The position numbers and the translations under genes were made by a program. A stretch of DNA of 64,000 bases from Marasmius tenuissimus (taxonomy: Eukaryota; Basidiomycota; Agaricomycetes; Agaricales; Marasmiaceae), in NCBI GenBank assembly GCA_029532415.1, contig JAQOTA010000053.1, positions 2,542,001-2,606,000 of the forward strand, read 5' to 3'. The notes under the pieces are model-generated. The model saw only the letters and a program-made list of their open reading frames with translations. It had not been told where the DNA came from and searched no databases. Shown here in pieces: positions 47,743 through 59,959 of the stretch (position 1 is its first letter; every line of letters begins with the position of its first letter).

Positions 47743-48512
47743 TCACCATGCTGGCGCTATCTGCTTGTATCGTAGGCGGAGTCTCCTCGCCTCCGCAGTA
47801 ATGTTCCACGCAGTCTGGATTAACTCCACAACTGCCTGATCCTTCAGCCCAAGAGCTAATACATTCTGCCATAGGCCCTGGTTGAAGCGGACGCGATGTT
47901 GAAAAATGTTATCGTCGTCGAGTGGCTGGTCGTGCTCGTGAGAGTCCCGGACGCGAGTTGCAAACGCTTGCGCCATTTCTGCTGCGTTTGGGAATTCTGC
48001 AATCACGTGTTCTGGTAGGAGACGGGGGGGTAGGAGCTGCTGCTCTGTCTCGAGACCCATTCCGTATAAGAGGAGGAGAGGGATCAAGGGGGGATGCGGG
48101 ACTGTGAGAGGAATGACGGGAAGAGTTATCATGAACCCTGGAGGAGATGTTGTTGAATGGGGGACCGGGGGGACTGTGCCAGGTGTTGCTGGGGGTATCA
48201 CATCGGTGCGGAAACCGCGATTATAAAGATTGACGTTCACTGGTACAAGGAGAGGCGTGGGCTGGTTTGAGTGGGAAGTACTTGAGGGATACAAGGCTAA
48301 TATGTGTGTCGGTAGGGACGGGTCACGTCGAGAGGGTACGCTGATAAAAGGTGGAGGTGGAGCGATGGAACTTGTTGGGACATTGTATACATTGAGGTGA
48401 TTGCACAAGGCTCTGAGTTGTAAAAAAAAGTTAGGCGACAGCACAACCTGGACTGATGTAGAGGGACATACTCCGTCGGTTCTTCCTTCGACAAGAGAGA
48501 TCGGCGCTCCAT
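47743..48512 (-). CDS. short Clp1-like paralogue
   Basis: Two exons: 48472-48512 and 47743-48412 (236 aa). The intron has a GTATGT donor, a CTAAC branch site, a T-run and a CAG acceptor; splicing it gives a clean start (MERRSLLSKEEPTE) and avoids an upstream region with stops. The core follows Clp1 block by block: LPTHILALY for LPTHMLAVY, ITLPVIPLTVPHPPLIPLLL for the LPVRNLCLPHP strand, and FNQGLWQNVLALGLKDQAVV for the HGTWMNVCALGIFDDKMW helix. It lacks the long basic N-terminal region of Clp1 and is about 140 residues shorter. Homology is inferred from these blocks, and overall identity is low. It is intact, so probably functional, and lies convergent to Clp1. Confidence 0.6.
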
Positions 48513-51500
48513 TGACAAAAATGTGAGGTCGTACGGTCGTTTGTTCTTTCGTTAAAGGGAAGTCGTGCAGTGGAATTGAGATGGGGAGACAGGCGTGGCG
48601 TACAGGTTGGGATTAAGGAAGGAGTTGGGAATATAGTACCGAGGTCCGAACGGATTACTGTGCCACTGGCGCTGTATACGCAGCCCTACTGCCGCGTCCA
48701 CCTTCTTCAAAAATCGGGAGGACAGAAAGGGTAACAGAGACAGTGGAAAAAAGACAGTCACACAAAAGAGCGCTAAAAAATTCCCTGATATCGGACTCGT
48801 ACATACCTACACGCTTTAGATCGCAGATTTTCAAGTTTCCAACCCTTGAAAGTTGACAGCATCTCGGACTTACGTCCCTAACGCACACGCTTACCCCCCT
48901 GGGATTACTGAAACGCGTTGGTCGCACAACGTTAAATAGCCGAGCTTGACAGGAGCACCATGTATAGAAATTCATTGGCAAAGGGATCCAAAGCAGGGAG
49001 GAGTGACAAGAGAGCAATCAGTCGGAGGAGGGGAACGGAGATCGACGAGATGGAGAAAACTGAAGTCGTGTGTCCCGTCATATTGATCGGGTCGGTTACG
49101 GCTTTCGGACCGCCAGCACTAGTAAAAACTAATCCCAACTTGGATTTTCAAAACCGTCAAGCGCCCGCATGATGTTTGACCAAGTGCTTTGATCCAATTC
49201 TTTCAATGATATCGGTCTGTTGGCTCTGTCAAACAAAACCTCTTGAGAATATTGCTCGAATTGCGAGCCGTGCACAGTCTACGTAGCTCAGACTAAATGG
49301 ACTCAAACTCTAGTCCAGTCGGTCTGCCAGGGTCAAACATATCTCCGGATCAGTGACTCTAAAGCTTGGCACATCCCGACACATCCCCTGGCCCTGGTGT
49401 CTCGTTTCTGAGATTCGGAATCTCAACTGGGATTGCAGAGATTTAAGTCCACTCACACCACGATGTAATCGATTCGAGGCGAGCGTATTGCAGTAGCCGG
49501 GGCGTGTAGAGCAATTTTTACTCTGCAGCCCTCTTTAACGGCTGACACGTCGCTGTTCGGCAAATTTCGACGATAAAATAAGCCCTCAAGGCAAGACTGA
49601 CCGTAGTCTGACTGAGATCTCTCAAGACGGCTGGGCACTCGTGCAATGATGACCAGTTCATCTGTTTCTATCGCGATGTTTCCTGGCCGCTCGCTTCCTT
49701 GAATGCAGCACCCAAAATGGCTAAATAAGGAGTACTCGTGTATTGTGATCTATCATCTCTACGTGGCCGAGCGTGGCTGTTGACTGGTCCCCGAACCCGG
49801 CGGAGAGCCCTTGGGAGGTATTCATTGGAAGCCATTAGCGGCGCCCAGAAACCGTGCTTGTACGACCTCAGGGCCTTTCGGACAAGGCCTAAGTTTGCCT
49901 CATTCTTTCCTATTACAATACCGTCTCTCTTGAAGGGCCATGAAATGGAATTTGTAGAACCACAACTAATACTAACTTTCGCCGGCGTGTCTATCTCTTC
50001 CAGCTCCCGGCTCCGCCTATATTTGAACGGGTGTCGCGTTCACTATAGTCTGCCTTTGGGAGACTAGGCTCCGCCCTGAATACGACCAATATCACCTGTA
50101 CACCAGTAGTGGCACCACATATCAGGGATGCCTTTAATTTCCGCCCCCACCAGCTCCTCGGCTTAAGGACTCCGTACATTCAAGTCTCGATTACCTTTCC
50201 AGTCAGCTGTGAAGATGAACGTCAGCGTCGTTTCAAGATCTCAGATACGTTGGCCATGTAGGTCGCCCCCCAGTGCCTTGAACCTTCTAGAAGCTCGAGG
50301 AACCATCGGCGTCGAGGACTTGTAGTAGATGACTACTAGTTTTCAAGTTGAACTTGCTCAAGCTCTCCCACGATCCTCGAGCTCCCATCCACCCTCAGCC
50401 TCTGACATGCGAAATAAAGCACATTGGATTCATCGTTCTAGTATCACCGGCGCATTGTAGCACTCCCGTTTATTCATGACGTTGGACTACCAAATCCGAG
50501 GGTCGTTCATTGAAGCGATCGGTCGATGAGGACCTGGGCCGTTCCAAATAACACGATCTTTTTCGTTCGGGCCATACCCTGGCTGACGTTGTGACTCAAC
50601 TCGAGGCACGTTTGTACGGCAGTTGAATATGTAAATGTATTGCTCAAGAATGATCACTATTTCAACGCTCTGCGTCCTTCCACCCTGAAACAAACGAAGT
50701 TGACTCGTTCAACGCCACTGAGCCTCAGTTGGCCAGCACAGATAATAGTAATGAAGCTGGTCCGTCTCGCTAGTCCGTTGGCCACCGGGGAGTCTTTAGC
50801 TGGAATTCCGATTGAAAACAACCAAAAACTGGCAGTAAATGGCACCTTACGAGAGTCAAACACATTGGAAAGGGAACTGGACTCACTCACAACGACTAAG
50901 TGGGAATTTGGAAAGGAATCTTCACACGCGCTTAGTATTGCGATCGGTTTTTGCCGAACAATCTCCGTCACCGGTGACTGGTACCACGAAGTTGCTCTTC
51001 CTCGCTCTTCCGATTCGAGTCTTCCTCAGCGACATGGTATCGGAAGACAATCACTCCTTTACCCCAACTATGCTTAGCAGTCTTTGTGGTGATTTATTTC
51101 TGCATACCAGACTCGACAACAGCCGCCTCGGATTTGGAACATAAGAAGACTGGAAGTACTTATGCTTATATACAGCAACGAGGATGTCAAAGGGCATATT
51201 CATGGTGCGGACTCTGCTTGAATACCAATTCTCAGTCGTTTTCAGCACAGGTCTCCAGCTTTAGGAATCAATAAAGGGACAAAGTCGGCATACGCTGCGC
51301 CCTGTAATTGTACTCTGATTCAAGGGATCTTGTGGTCGTATCCTGTTTGATGTTTTGCGAGAATATCGATATTAGAGAACGAGCGGCTCAGTACATCGGC
51401 ATCATTGGGCTTTGCTGTACGATGGCATTCGGTGTGCGTATTCTAAACTCACACTCCCTTATGCATCCACTCAAACGCCAGAACTTCGCCAAATTGCTCA

Positions 51501-52435
51501 GTGAATTATACTTACGATCCACTCAGTAGCCTTCCTGTTTGTCTAAAGCTCGAAAGCCTGCCGGTATCCATGGGCTTTGGGAACGCACATTATCGTTTCA
51601 ACACTCCATCCATTGTCGCCCACGATCTCAGTTCCACTTCCGCGGATCTTGGTTCGTCAATCTGTGCTTGTCCAGAATCCAAGGCTTACTGAACATTGTC
51701 GACTGTCATCGATGCCGTCTCTGTTCGCACGAATGGGAAGACATAGCTTTATGGTCTATCAGTAACAGTCTATGTCAGTTCGGCGGCATATATAACGTGA
51801 CACCTTCGAGGCGCTCAATACGATCTCAATACTGGATGTACTACCGTTAATGAATTCCCTACAGGTTCCTGAGCCGTTGAAAATGATGAAGATGAGCGAA
51901 ACCGAATGAAGCCATCATGTGAAAGGTCACCAGGCAGGGTCTTTAACATGCTCAAAAAAAATCAGCCTATAACGCTGAACTAGTACGGAACAGCTTTTTT
52001 TCAGATGCTTGCTGGGCATAGATTTTCCTTGTGCTGATTGAATAGTCAGAGAAGACCTGAGAACCTTAGAACACCTGCTACTTGGGCTCAGAGGACCACG
52101 ACCTATCATCTGTCGACATCCAGGATATGATTTTCCCTATACCTCCGGCTTTGGATATCCTTGTCCCGAGACGTCAAATGTTTTTCCCCCACTCCGACAA
52201 TACAGGACAGCACGCTGTCTCTCGGTGCTGTCCATGAGTGTCTATGACACCGAATTTCGCTTTTGAGCCGCCGGATTAGTTCAAGAAATACGAATCCGAA
52301 GAAGAGATGCGGGTTTTTACTCGGCAGGCCTTACAAGTGAAAGATGGGATGATATCAGGTGGGTACACTCTATAATTGTATTTATATGGTTGAATGTCTA
52401 CAGGAGGGCGTTAGCTCTTGAGCTTTTCCCAAACC
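48513..52435. other. 3.9 kb gene-poor stretch
   Basis: I could not support any gene. Many short frames (for example 49738-50067, 50640-51077 and 51308-51850 on the plus strand) lack domains, signal peptides or consistent splicing. One copy of a dispersed repeat lies at 50025. A TATAATTGTATTTATA stretch at 52371-52386 is about 50-65 bp upstream of the FAD oxidase start and is its likely TATA region. Confidence 0.45.
50025..50067 (+). repeat. dispersed short repeat, copy 2
   Basis: Same order as the copy at 16491: GAACGGGTGT, here followed by six extra bases, then the identical 20-base core CACTATAGTCTGCCTTTGGG, one base, and GACTAG. In this copy GAACG and CGTTC can pair as a small stem. Confidence 0.7.
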
Positions 52436-54414
52436 ATGTACGCCTCCCTTGCTCTGGTAGTTGTGTTCAACACTCTCGCCCTGTCCACTTGGGCTCATCC
52501 CTCCATCAAATCTCGTAGTGTCTTGGATGTCTGCCTTGAGATCAAGGACGCGATATCTCCGGCATCCGGCGTTTTCTTTCCTGGTATGACCTTATTCAAT
52601 CCTTAACGTACTCCTCGTACTCATCGGTTCAAGGCGCACCTTCATATCTGAAGGACATATCTCATTGGGCTTCCTCCAGCTCGGAGCTCTCTCCGTGCAG
52701 TGTTGAGCCGGGGACGGCTGAGGATGTGGGCATCATCGTGAGACCGTTTTGACCTACTCTTCAATTGTCGAACTCAGAACGGTAACTAGCTGGGGATACT
52801 TGGGAGTACTCGGACCCCTTTTGCGGTGGGTCCACCTTCCACTCTCTGTACCCAGTTCTGACTACGGCTATCAGGTGAAAGGTAGCGGACACGCTACCAA
52901 CCCTGGATTTTCCTCAACTTCCGGTGTCCACATCGCCATGTATCGTTTCTCGGAAGTAACGTACAATGCTGATACTCAAACGGCCGTCATCGGCGCGGGA
53001 CTAAGTTGGGACGAGGTCTACGCTTCACTTGTGCCCCAAAACGTCAACGTAGTGGGCGGTCGTCTTCCTGGTGTTGGTGTGGCTGGGTATTCTTTGGGAG
53101 GGGGCTACTCCTGGCATTCCAACCAGTATGGGCTGACCGTCGACAACATAGTCACCTTTGAACTGGTCAAACCAGACGGTTCTATTGTCACTGTTACGGA
53201 GTCCTCTGATGCTGATTTGTTTTTCGCGCTCAAGGTACGCGCGAAGCTCGTGTTGATACTCAGAGTACTGATACCCTTTCTTCCCTTTCTTAGGGCGGAA
53301 TGAACAATTTCGTAAGTTCTGTACACCCCACTTCAGCTACGGTGGCTCACTTTATGCGAAGGGTATTGTCACCCGATTCACGCTGAAAACATTCCCGCAA
53401 GGGCAAATTTGGGTGCGTTCACGAAAGTTTTTCCGAATCGCCATATCGTTGACAGGCCCGTGTATCGCAGGGCGGCGTCACTACCTTCACCACTCTCCAA
53501 GTTGACCAAGTCACTGCGGCTGTTGGCGAGTGGGTGGCGACGGTCACTGATCCCAAAGCAAGCATGGTTGCTCTCTACAATTACGTCGCCGGCGTGGTGA
53601 GACTGTTCGTGCTGTATTGTACAACATGCGAGTCTGACGGTGCCCCCTCGAACCGCAGATTGTTGTGGTGCTGATCACCTTCTACGATGGTCCAACACTA
53701 CCACCCGCGATATTTGATGATATTCTTGCCATCCCACATCTGACCTCTGACGTCAAAACCAGAGATTTTGCGTCGTTCGTTCTTTCTATACCCTCCGACA
53801 TCCTCCAAGGACAAAGGTATGTTACATGATATCTCCACACGTTTTCCCTGCTAAAACACAATTTACCGGTCATCATGCAGAGTAGTATGGAGTACGGTTC
53901 CCTTCCTAGAGTTAACCCCAAGCATCTTGAATGCTGCGGTAAACGAAACGAAGGTGGATACCAGATGCACAATACTTCAGCTACTCATCATCTAACCACC
54001 TACCCCGTCTAGTTTTGGGGGAGTAAACTGTCTCCCCTCGCTTCTGGAACCTACGTTTCTTACATCGTCGAGCCATTCCTCCCAAGCATCCTGTCGCATA
54101 GCTCGTCGCCTTCTGCCTATCCCCCGAAACGGGACAAGGCCTACCTTCCCTTTGACATCAGTTTCGGGTGGGCTCTCTCCCCGTTCGACGACACGATGCA
54201 CGATTCAATCAGGCAAAGTACCAAACATTTGGAGAATCTTGCTGTTACACAAGGCCAGGCTGGCGTGGACACAGCTTCTCCCTACATTAATTACGCCATT
54301 TTTGACACTCCTGTGTCACGAATTTACGGTGACAACCTGGGCAGACTTCAGTCGATCAAGGCAAGGGTGGACCCGGACAATGTGATGGGCTTGGCAGGTG
54401 GCTTCAAAATCTGA
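52436..54414 (+). CDS. secreted FAD-linked oxidase (PCMH / BBE-like)
   Basis: Oxidase of the vanillyl-alcohol-oxidase/berberine-bridge superfamily with a PCMH-type FAD domain, probably oxidising carbohydrates or aromatic alcohols outside the cell. Ten exons: 52436-52583, 52634-52737, 52790-52825, 52875-53234, 53294-53311 (18 bp), 53362-53412, 53471-53596, 53659-53816, 53881-53953 and 54013-54414 (491 aa). A signal peptide is clear (MYASLALVVVFNTLALSTWA). FAD-binding blocks: TPFAVKGSGHATNPGFSS (His is the usual covalent FAD site), VNVVGGRLPGVGVAGYSLGG and GYSWHSNQYGLTVDNI. The C-terminus has RIYGDNLGRLQSIKARVDPD with NVMGLAGGFKI, typical of the family. The second, cysteinyl FAD attachment of true BBEs is absent here. 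It converges on the kinase gene. Confidence 0.85.
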
Positions 54415-54588
54415 TTTACCTTTCGTGAACGAGCGTGCCAGTATATGATACCCGAACGTTGAATACCGTTCAAATGTCTGTTTCTGTCAAGTAAGGGTCT
54501 CACATGGATTGAAAGGAATTTGATACATTTCGATGGGTCAAAGCAAAACAATGGATGAACATGATACATATACTTATAGGTGTGTCAC

Positions 54589-57500
54589 TCATAGTCCGGA
54601 CAACCGCTTCAGTCTCTTGAAGAAACCCCCCAGTGCCTTCCTGGGCGAGGATGGGCCGGTCTCCGTTTGTGACGGTAGCAAGGATGTCGGTTTTTGCCTT
54701 TTCGTCAGGATAGAAAGTCTCCGCTTCCGGGTTTGGGGTACCTCGATGGCAGCTTGAGGCACTATGGGCGTGATGCGCTCCGTGTCCGCAGGACATGAAT
54801 CTCGACCCCGAATAGACCCAAAGACACTCAACGTTGCACGCCGAGCGCCACCAAGATAGCTATCCCTTCTACTACGTGGCATGGTCGATCGTCCGGCCGC
54901 TGGATCTTCAAAATGACGAATGTCCCGCGGAAAGTCCATCGCATTTAACACCGAAATCGTGAGCTCTTCTTCGAGCGTCCACGACTCAGAAATCCTGCGG
55001 GATCGAGGTGAAGAGGCGACACCAAACTCGTCTGGAACCCCCCGATAGGCTGCAAAACTGGTTCGTTTTGCGTAGCCTTTGGGTGTGGTATGGCCCTTAT
55101 ATTGCACAGGAAGAGAGCTTCGACGGGGACGATTGGGATTGGAGGGGCCAATGGTTACTAGTGGGGAAGCGGAAGCCCGTGTATTGTTGGAGTGGGATAC
55201 GGGAGGTATCGAGGGACGTTGGACACGATTATTCGTACTGCGTGAGCGTGGCGAGGGAATAGGCTCAGAGAGACGTCTGTTTCTCGGCGAGCCAGAAGGT
55301 TTGTCTTCGGAGATAGTACTGCATGAACCGGCCAAGTCGAATTTGCGCATGTGCCTCGTGCTTCTTCGTGCGGTACTGGTAGTTGGACTGCGTGGTAAAG
55401 AGGTACGTGAAATCTCGTTTCGAATAGCACGGAGAGGTTGCCTTTGTTTTGTGGACTGTGGGAGAAGAAGACGCTCGTACGCGAGACTCGGGCTCAACAT
55501 TGTCTCGTACTGCTGCACTGGTGAGGGGATGTTCCTACTCATGTCCATCATAGTGACCTCCTCGAAATCTATGTTGGTGCTCATATCCGCCTCCAGAGAT
55601 GAGCTAATGTCGGCGTCACAGGACATGTCGACACCAGAATCATGTACGGAGCAGAAAGACGGAACGAGTCTCCTCGCGCGAGGAGAACGGGTAGTGAGGG
55701 GGTCCTTCGTCGCTTGCGAAGAAGAAGGCCCAGCTGGGAATGGCTGTTCCTTTGACGGGAAAATTATGGAAGCGGTGGAGGGGAAGGGTTGGATTTCGCT
55801 TATATCTTCGATCGACGACCTATGTTTATGATCGAGGGCGCATCCCAAGTTGGGAGAACCGGCTGGGTTTACGTCGAAGGCTGCACCATACTTCAACCCG
55901 TCCAAGTTCGCCTCTTCCTCTACGGCCCTCGCTCCATCATTGCTGCTGCATTTGGCATTGTCACTGGAACAGGTAATGCAAAGACCAGCTTCCCTAAACA
56001 AGTCGTCGATAACCATTGAGTCTTCCATGCAGAGTGGTTGAAGATCCTTCAAGGTTCCGCCGGATGTTGACGACGATATGTCCGATTCGAGGAAAGGGAG
56101 AGTCGGGCAGGGAAGGGGTGGGTGTTCCATTGCAGAAATTTCGTCCCATAAACTTGAGACTGGGTCAAAGAATGGATGGAGCTTGACGTCCTCTCCTGAG
56201 AGGCGATCGCTTGCGTGGTGAGCGAGGAGCTAAAGTTTGTAACAAGATCAGTTGAATGGGCTTTTGAGTCAACCACGAGGGGGGCACGTTTTGGGGACGT
56301 TACGCAATCTTACTCACCGCTTTCAAAAAGGCTTCCAAGGAAGCATGTTCGCAACCAATGGTGGTGTTAATCAGTCTTTCGAGATCCCCGAAAGCCAAAC
56401 TGAAGTCTCCAACACTTCTCCGACTCTGTGGTATTTCCTTCAAAAGGTCTGCTTGGAACGGTAACGCACCCGTGGCCAGCTCGTACAAAACGACTCCACA
56501 ACTGAACCAATCGACTCGTTCGTCGTACACTACAAGGTCAGCGTCATTACGACATAGCAGTTCCGGTGCGGCATAGCGGGGTGTGAAGGTCACAATATCA
56601 TCTCCCTGTAGAACAACTGGTTGATACATTTTCGTAGCACTTGCGTCCGCAGATGAGCCAACAGGGAAGTCGTCGTACTCCATAGAGAACGGAAGCGCCG
56701 CGGAAGCACCAAAGTCGCCCAAGACGATATGACCTTCAGCAGACACCATGACGTTTCCGGGCTTGACATCCTGATGAATGATTCCGTTTTGGTGCAGAAA
56801 ACGCAGTGCTAACACCAATTCAGCAGCTAAGAGGCGGAAGCTGGCCATAGTGTTCGCTGAATCACATTGGAGGCAGGCCGATGGGAAAACCAGTGGTAGC
56901 GACGCGGACACGGATAGGCCATTGATGGGTGATGAAGCTTCCAATCTAAAGCGAGCGGCTGTTTTGGGTTCCGCCAGAGAGACTGGAAGGTAATCCTAGA
57001 GTACATTGAGCGTTCAAGTCAGTCATAGAGATCACGTACAGGGTCAGATTAGCTCACCGAAACTATCACAACATATCGGTCGTTCTGGAAACTCTCCGAC
57101 ATAGTTTGTAGAAATCCGACACCCTGCACGGAGTCCTCTTGTAGTCCGGACACTTCCGCAATTACGCGCAAGGTTCTCAACTCGCGCTTCACTTCCTCGA
57201 CCCCATAACGGTCCAAGCCATCTTTCCGAAGAACTTTGATTGCATGTAGGGTCCTTGCTCCAGATGGACCTCCCGAGTGCCCAAGCAGCACCTTTCCACA
57301 TTCGCCGGATCTGAGAGCGCCGATGATACCAAAGCTCAATAGCGAGTTTTTGACAGGAGAAGACGCCGTGTCAGAAAGAGGGCTGGAACATTCATCAGAA
57401 ATCGATGGTACATCGTCAGGAAGAAGAGGGGGAGACGGGATGGAGATCCTTGACTCGATGGTTATCTTGGGCGTGGAAAACGCTTCAGGACTGAAGAAAG

Positions 57501-57738
57501 AAGGGACTGGACTGTTCTGGAGAGGTTCCCAATCCAGAAGACGAGGATTCGGTGTTATTGAAGTCAGCTTTGATTGGAAGAGCTCGCTTTCGGGACTTGA
57601 AGACAGGAACAACTGATTTCGATAGTGAACCTCGCGGTATTCGTCTTGCTCCAGTGGGCGAGAATTGCAGGTACTTTGTCGGAATTGCAGGAGTACCGAA
57701 CCAGCCGGCACGAGACAAGAAAGTTGTGGGTCATGCAT
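54589..57738 (-). CDS. protein kinase with long basic, serine-rich tail
   Basis: Three exons: 57058-57738, 56318-56995 and 54589-56229 (999 aa). Kinase domain about residues 125-470: a glycine-rich loop (GALRSGECGKVLLG), the ATP lysine in TLHAIKVLRKDG, the catalytic loop HQDVKPGNVM, the magnesium loop LGDFGAS, and the activation-segment end TPRYAAPELL followed by DWFSCGVVLYELATGALPF. The catalytic Asp and Lys-Pro-x-Asn are intact, but HRD is HQD. The C-terminal 500 residues are disordered with many RR/RS and SP sites (RRLSEPIPSPRSRS, RRSSLPVQYKG, RSRRISESWTLEEE), a likely regulatory phosphorylation region. The exact family is not clear; AGC/CAMK-like. Its ATG is 243 bp from the divergent SYF2 ATG. 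Confidence 0.8.
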
Positions 57739-57981
57739 GTGTCCCTGTCAAAGTCGGTGAGGAGTCTCCTCTCTGAGATATTCGTATCGAAACGCAAGTA
57801 CAACACAGAGCTCAACTCTAGCTGGTCAAAGGATCGTGAGGGTCGAAGACAAAGGCGCCGGTCTCATTGAGCGCCCAAAACACGAAATGGAACGGGACCG
57901 GTGCGTGGGAGACAAGTGCCTATTTTGTCGCCACCCTCTCTTTCTTTCGAACATTATCTGCAAGTCCCGCTCAACCCACTC

Positions 57982-59206
57982 ATGCCTCCCACAAGAAGCT
58001 CTAAGCGAAGCAAGAAGGCTCAAGATGACTCGAAGGCTTTGGAGGTTGAAGATACTATCCAACAAGACCAAGAATCGACCCCTGTAGAACATGAGAATGG
58101 CGACGCACAGACAACTCACGATGAAGACCAAATGACTGGGGTCGAACAGGACGAGGAGGCTGAGACATCTGAGGAAAAGTCAGAAGGGTCGAAGATGACG
58201 ATGGAAGACCGTAGGGCTAAACTTGAGCAGCTCAAGAAGAAGATGGTATGTGACCCACGACTCTTAATGTTGACTTATTCTAACGGAGTCCACACAAGGC
58301 GTTGTCCTCGAAAGCGAACCGGCAATCCCTGATAGAAGAAAGCGCAAAGGCCAAGATAACTGCTCGCGACGCAGCAAGGTTAGAGCGGCAACGCAAACTG
58401 GCAGAAATGCTTCGAACGAAGGCAGATGCTGAAGAACGGGGAGAGGACGTAGAGAGGGCAAAGAACTGGGATTACACGATTGAAGACAACGATAACTGGG
58501 AGAAGAAGTTAGCGCGGAAAGCTCGCCGAGCGGACTTTGAGTTTCATGGTGAGTAGGTTGCAAAAGTCTTGTCGTACCGAAATGATTCACCTGTGTGCAG
58601 ACGACGCTCATGCTGCTCATCGAAAATACAAAAAGGAACTCGATCTCATTAAACCTGATCTCGTTGCATATCAGGAACAGAGAGACCTGGCGCTGGGACG
58701 TGGTCCTGGGGCATTAACAAACTTCGAAGCTGGGAGTTCCTCGTCGCAGGTGAGTTTGATTGGTTACGTCGCGAATTATTCGTCCTCAAACACCCTCACA
58801 GGTCATCCCGACGAGCCACGAGCAACAACTTGCGGCAGAAAATCTTTACCGGGACGCCAATACACTTATGTATGGTGACAATAAGCCGTCCGAAGAAGCC
58901 ATTGACAGGGTGGTGTCAAAAATCAACCGAGAGTGCGTCAGGTCGACTTGGGGTCCGTTTCTGTTATTGACTACGTTCACAGTCTGGACAAGCGGGGGAA
59001 ATTCTCGCGGAAGAGACTCAACGAGGAGGAGGGCGATATCACATACATCAACGAGCACAATCGTGTCTTTAACAAGAAGGTTGGTTTTCCGTGTGTTTTC
59101 TTGTACTTCACTGGTTCTCAATTCTGTAACCCTCTAGATTGCCCGATACTACGACAAATATACCGCAGAAATTCGTGCCAGTTTCGAACGTGGCACGGCG
59201 TTATAA
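57982..59206 (+). CDS. SYF2: pre-mRNA-splicing factor Syf2
   Basis: Component of the Prp19/NTC-associated spliceosome in the nucleus. Six exons: 57982-58245, 58299-58548, 58601-58749, 58802-58932, 58983-59079 and 59138-59206 (319 aa). The acidic N-terminus (residues 1-75) is low complexity. The conserved helical core starts at MEDRRAKLEQLKKKM and continues with NWDYTIEDNDNWEKKLARKA, AHRKYKKELDLIKPDL, and the diagnostic C-terminus GDITYINEHNRVFNKK joined to IARYYDKYTAEIRASFERGT. The last join is needed to complete the family signature. The start was chosen because translation from here gives a clean nuclear-type N-terminus. No defect. Confidence 0.93.
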
Positions 59207-59959
59207 TCATATTCCTCTCGGACTGCGGATGCTACTTTTATATCGACTGTATTTCTACGATGTTCCACATTAATCTTCACGGGTCGTTGAATCTAGCTCA
59301 CGGGGACGACGGCAAGACGATCTATGTGATAAAAAGGTGTCTAATGAGGGCAATGAGGGGTGATTCGTCGTTTCCCTCCATTAACTCGCAGCCATTGTCA
59401 GGTGCGGTCTGAGCATAAAGCTTCAAGGACACAACTAGAAACCATTATGCATGGCGAGCTTCGGTTTGGACCGTCGAGGACATATTCGAACTGAGGGTTC
59501 AAAACGGGCCCGTACAATACCCGTCCGTGCAAATAGGAAAAATCAGTTATTTCAACCCGGCCTTGAAAATTTGAACACTCAGACCACTTCAGGCCGTCGC
59601 AGGCTGCCACGATTTCAATGGCTGCTCTCATTTGCGGAGACTACCTGCGAATCTACAGTGATCTCCAAACTCATGAGCTGCATGAACCTCAGAGCCTCAC
59701 ATCCACTCCCATGGTTAAGAGTCTGCTATCCCGGGGACTGGAAGCTGGAATAACTCACGTGGTTGTCACCGAGTCTGGACCCACGGACACCCACAGCTCG
59801 TACTGTGATGTATTGGATACACATGTATCACGAGATTCATTGAAACATGCCTCATCAGTTCATTGCAGACGTACGTATCATTAAACTAGAATAAATGAGA
59901 TCTAAAAACCCAAGCCGCAACAAAGTTCCGAAACGACTAGATATTGCCATCCAATTAAT
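59207..59959. other. convergent spacer SYF2 / REEP-like
   Basis: No supported gene. A frame at 59618-59884 (MAALICGDYLRIYSDLQ) has no recognisable domain. It probably contains the two 3' untranslated regions. Confidence 0.4.

Noticed and set aside
47743..48512. Idea that the short Clp1-like gene is a pseudogene without a start
   Set aside because: A standard intron (GTATGT donor, CTAAC branch, T-run, CAG acceptor) gives a complete 236-residue frame with an ATG.
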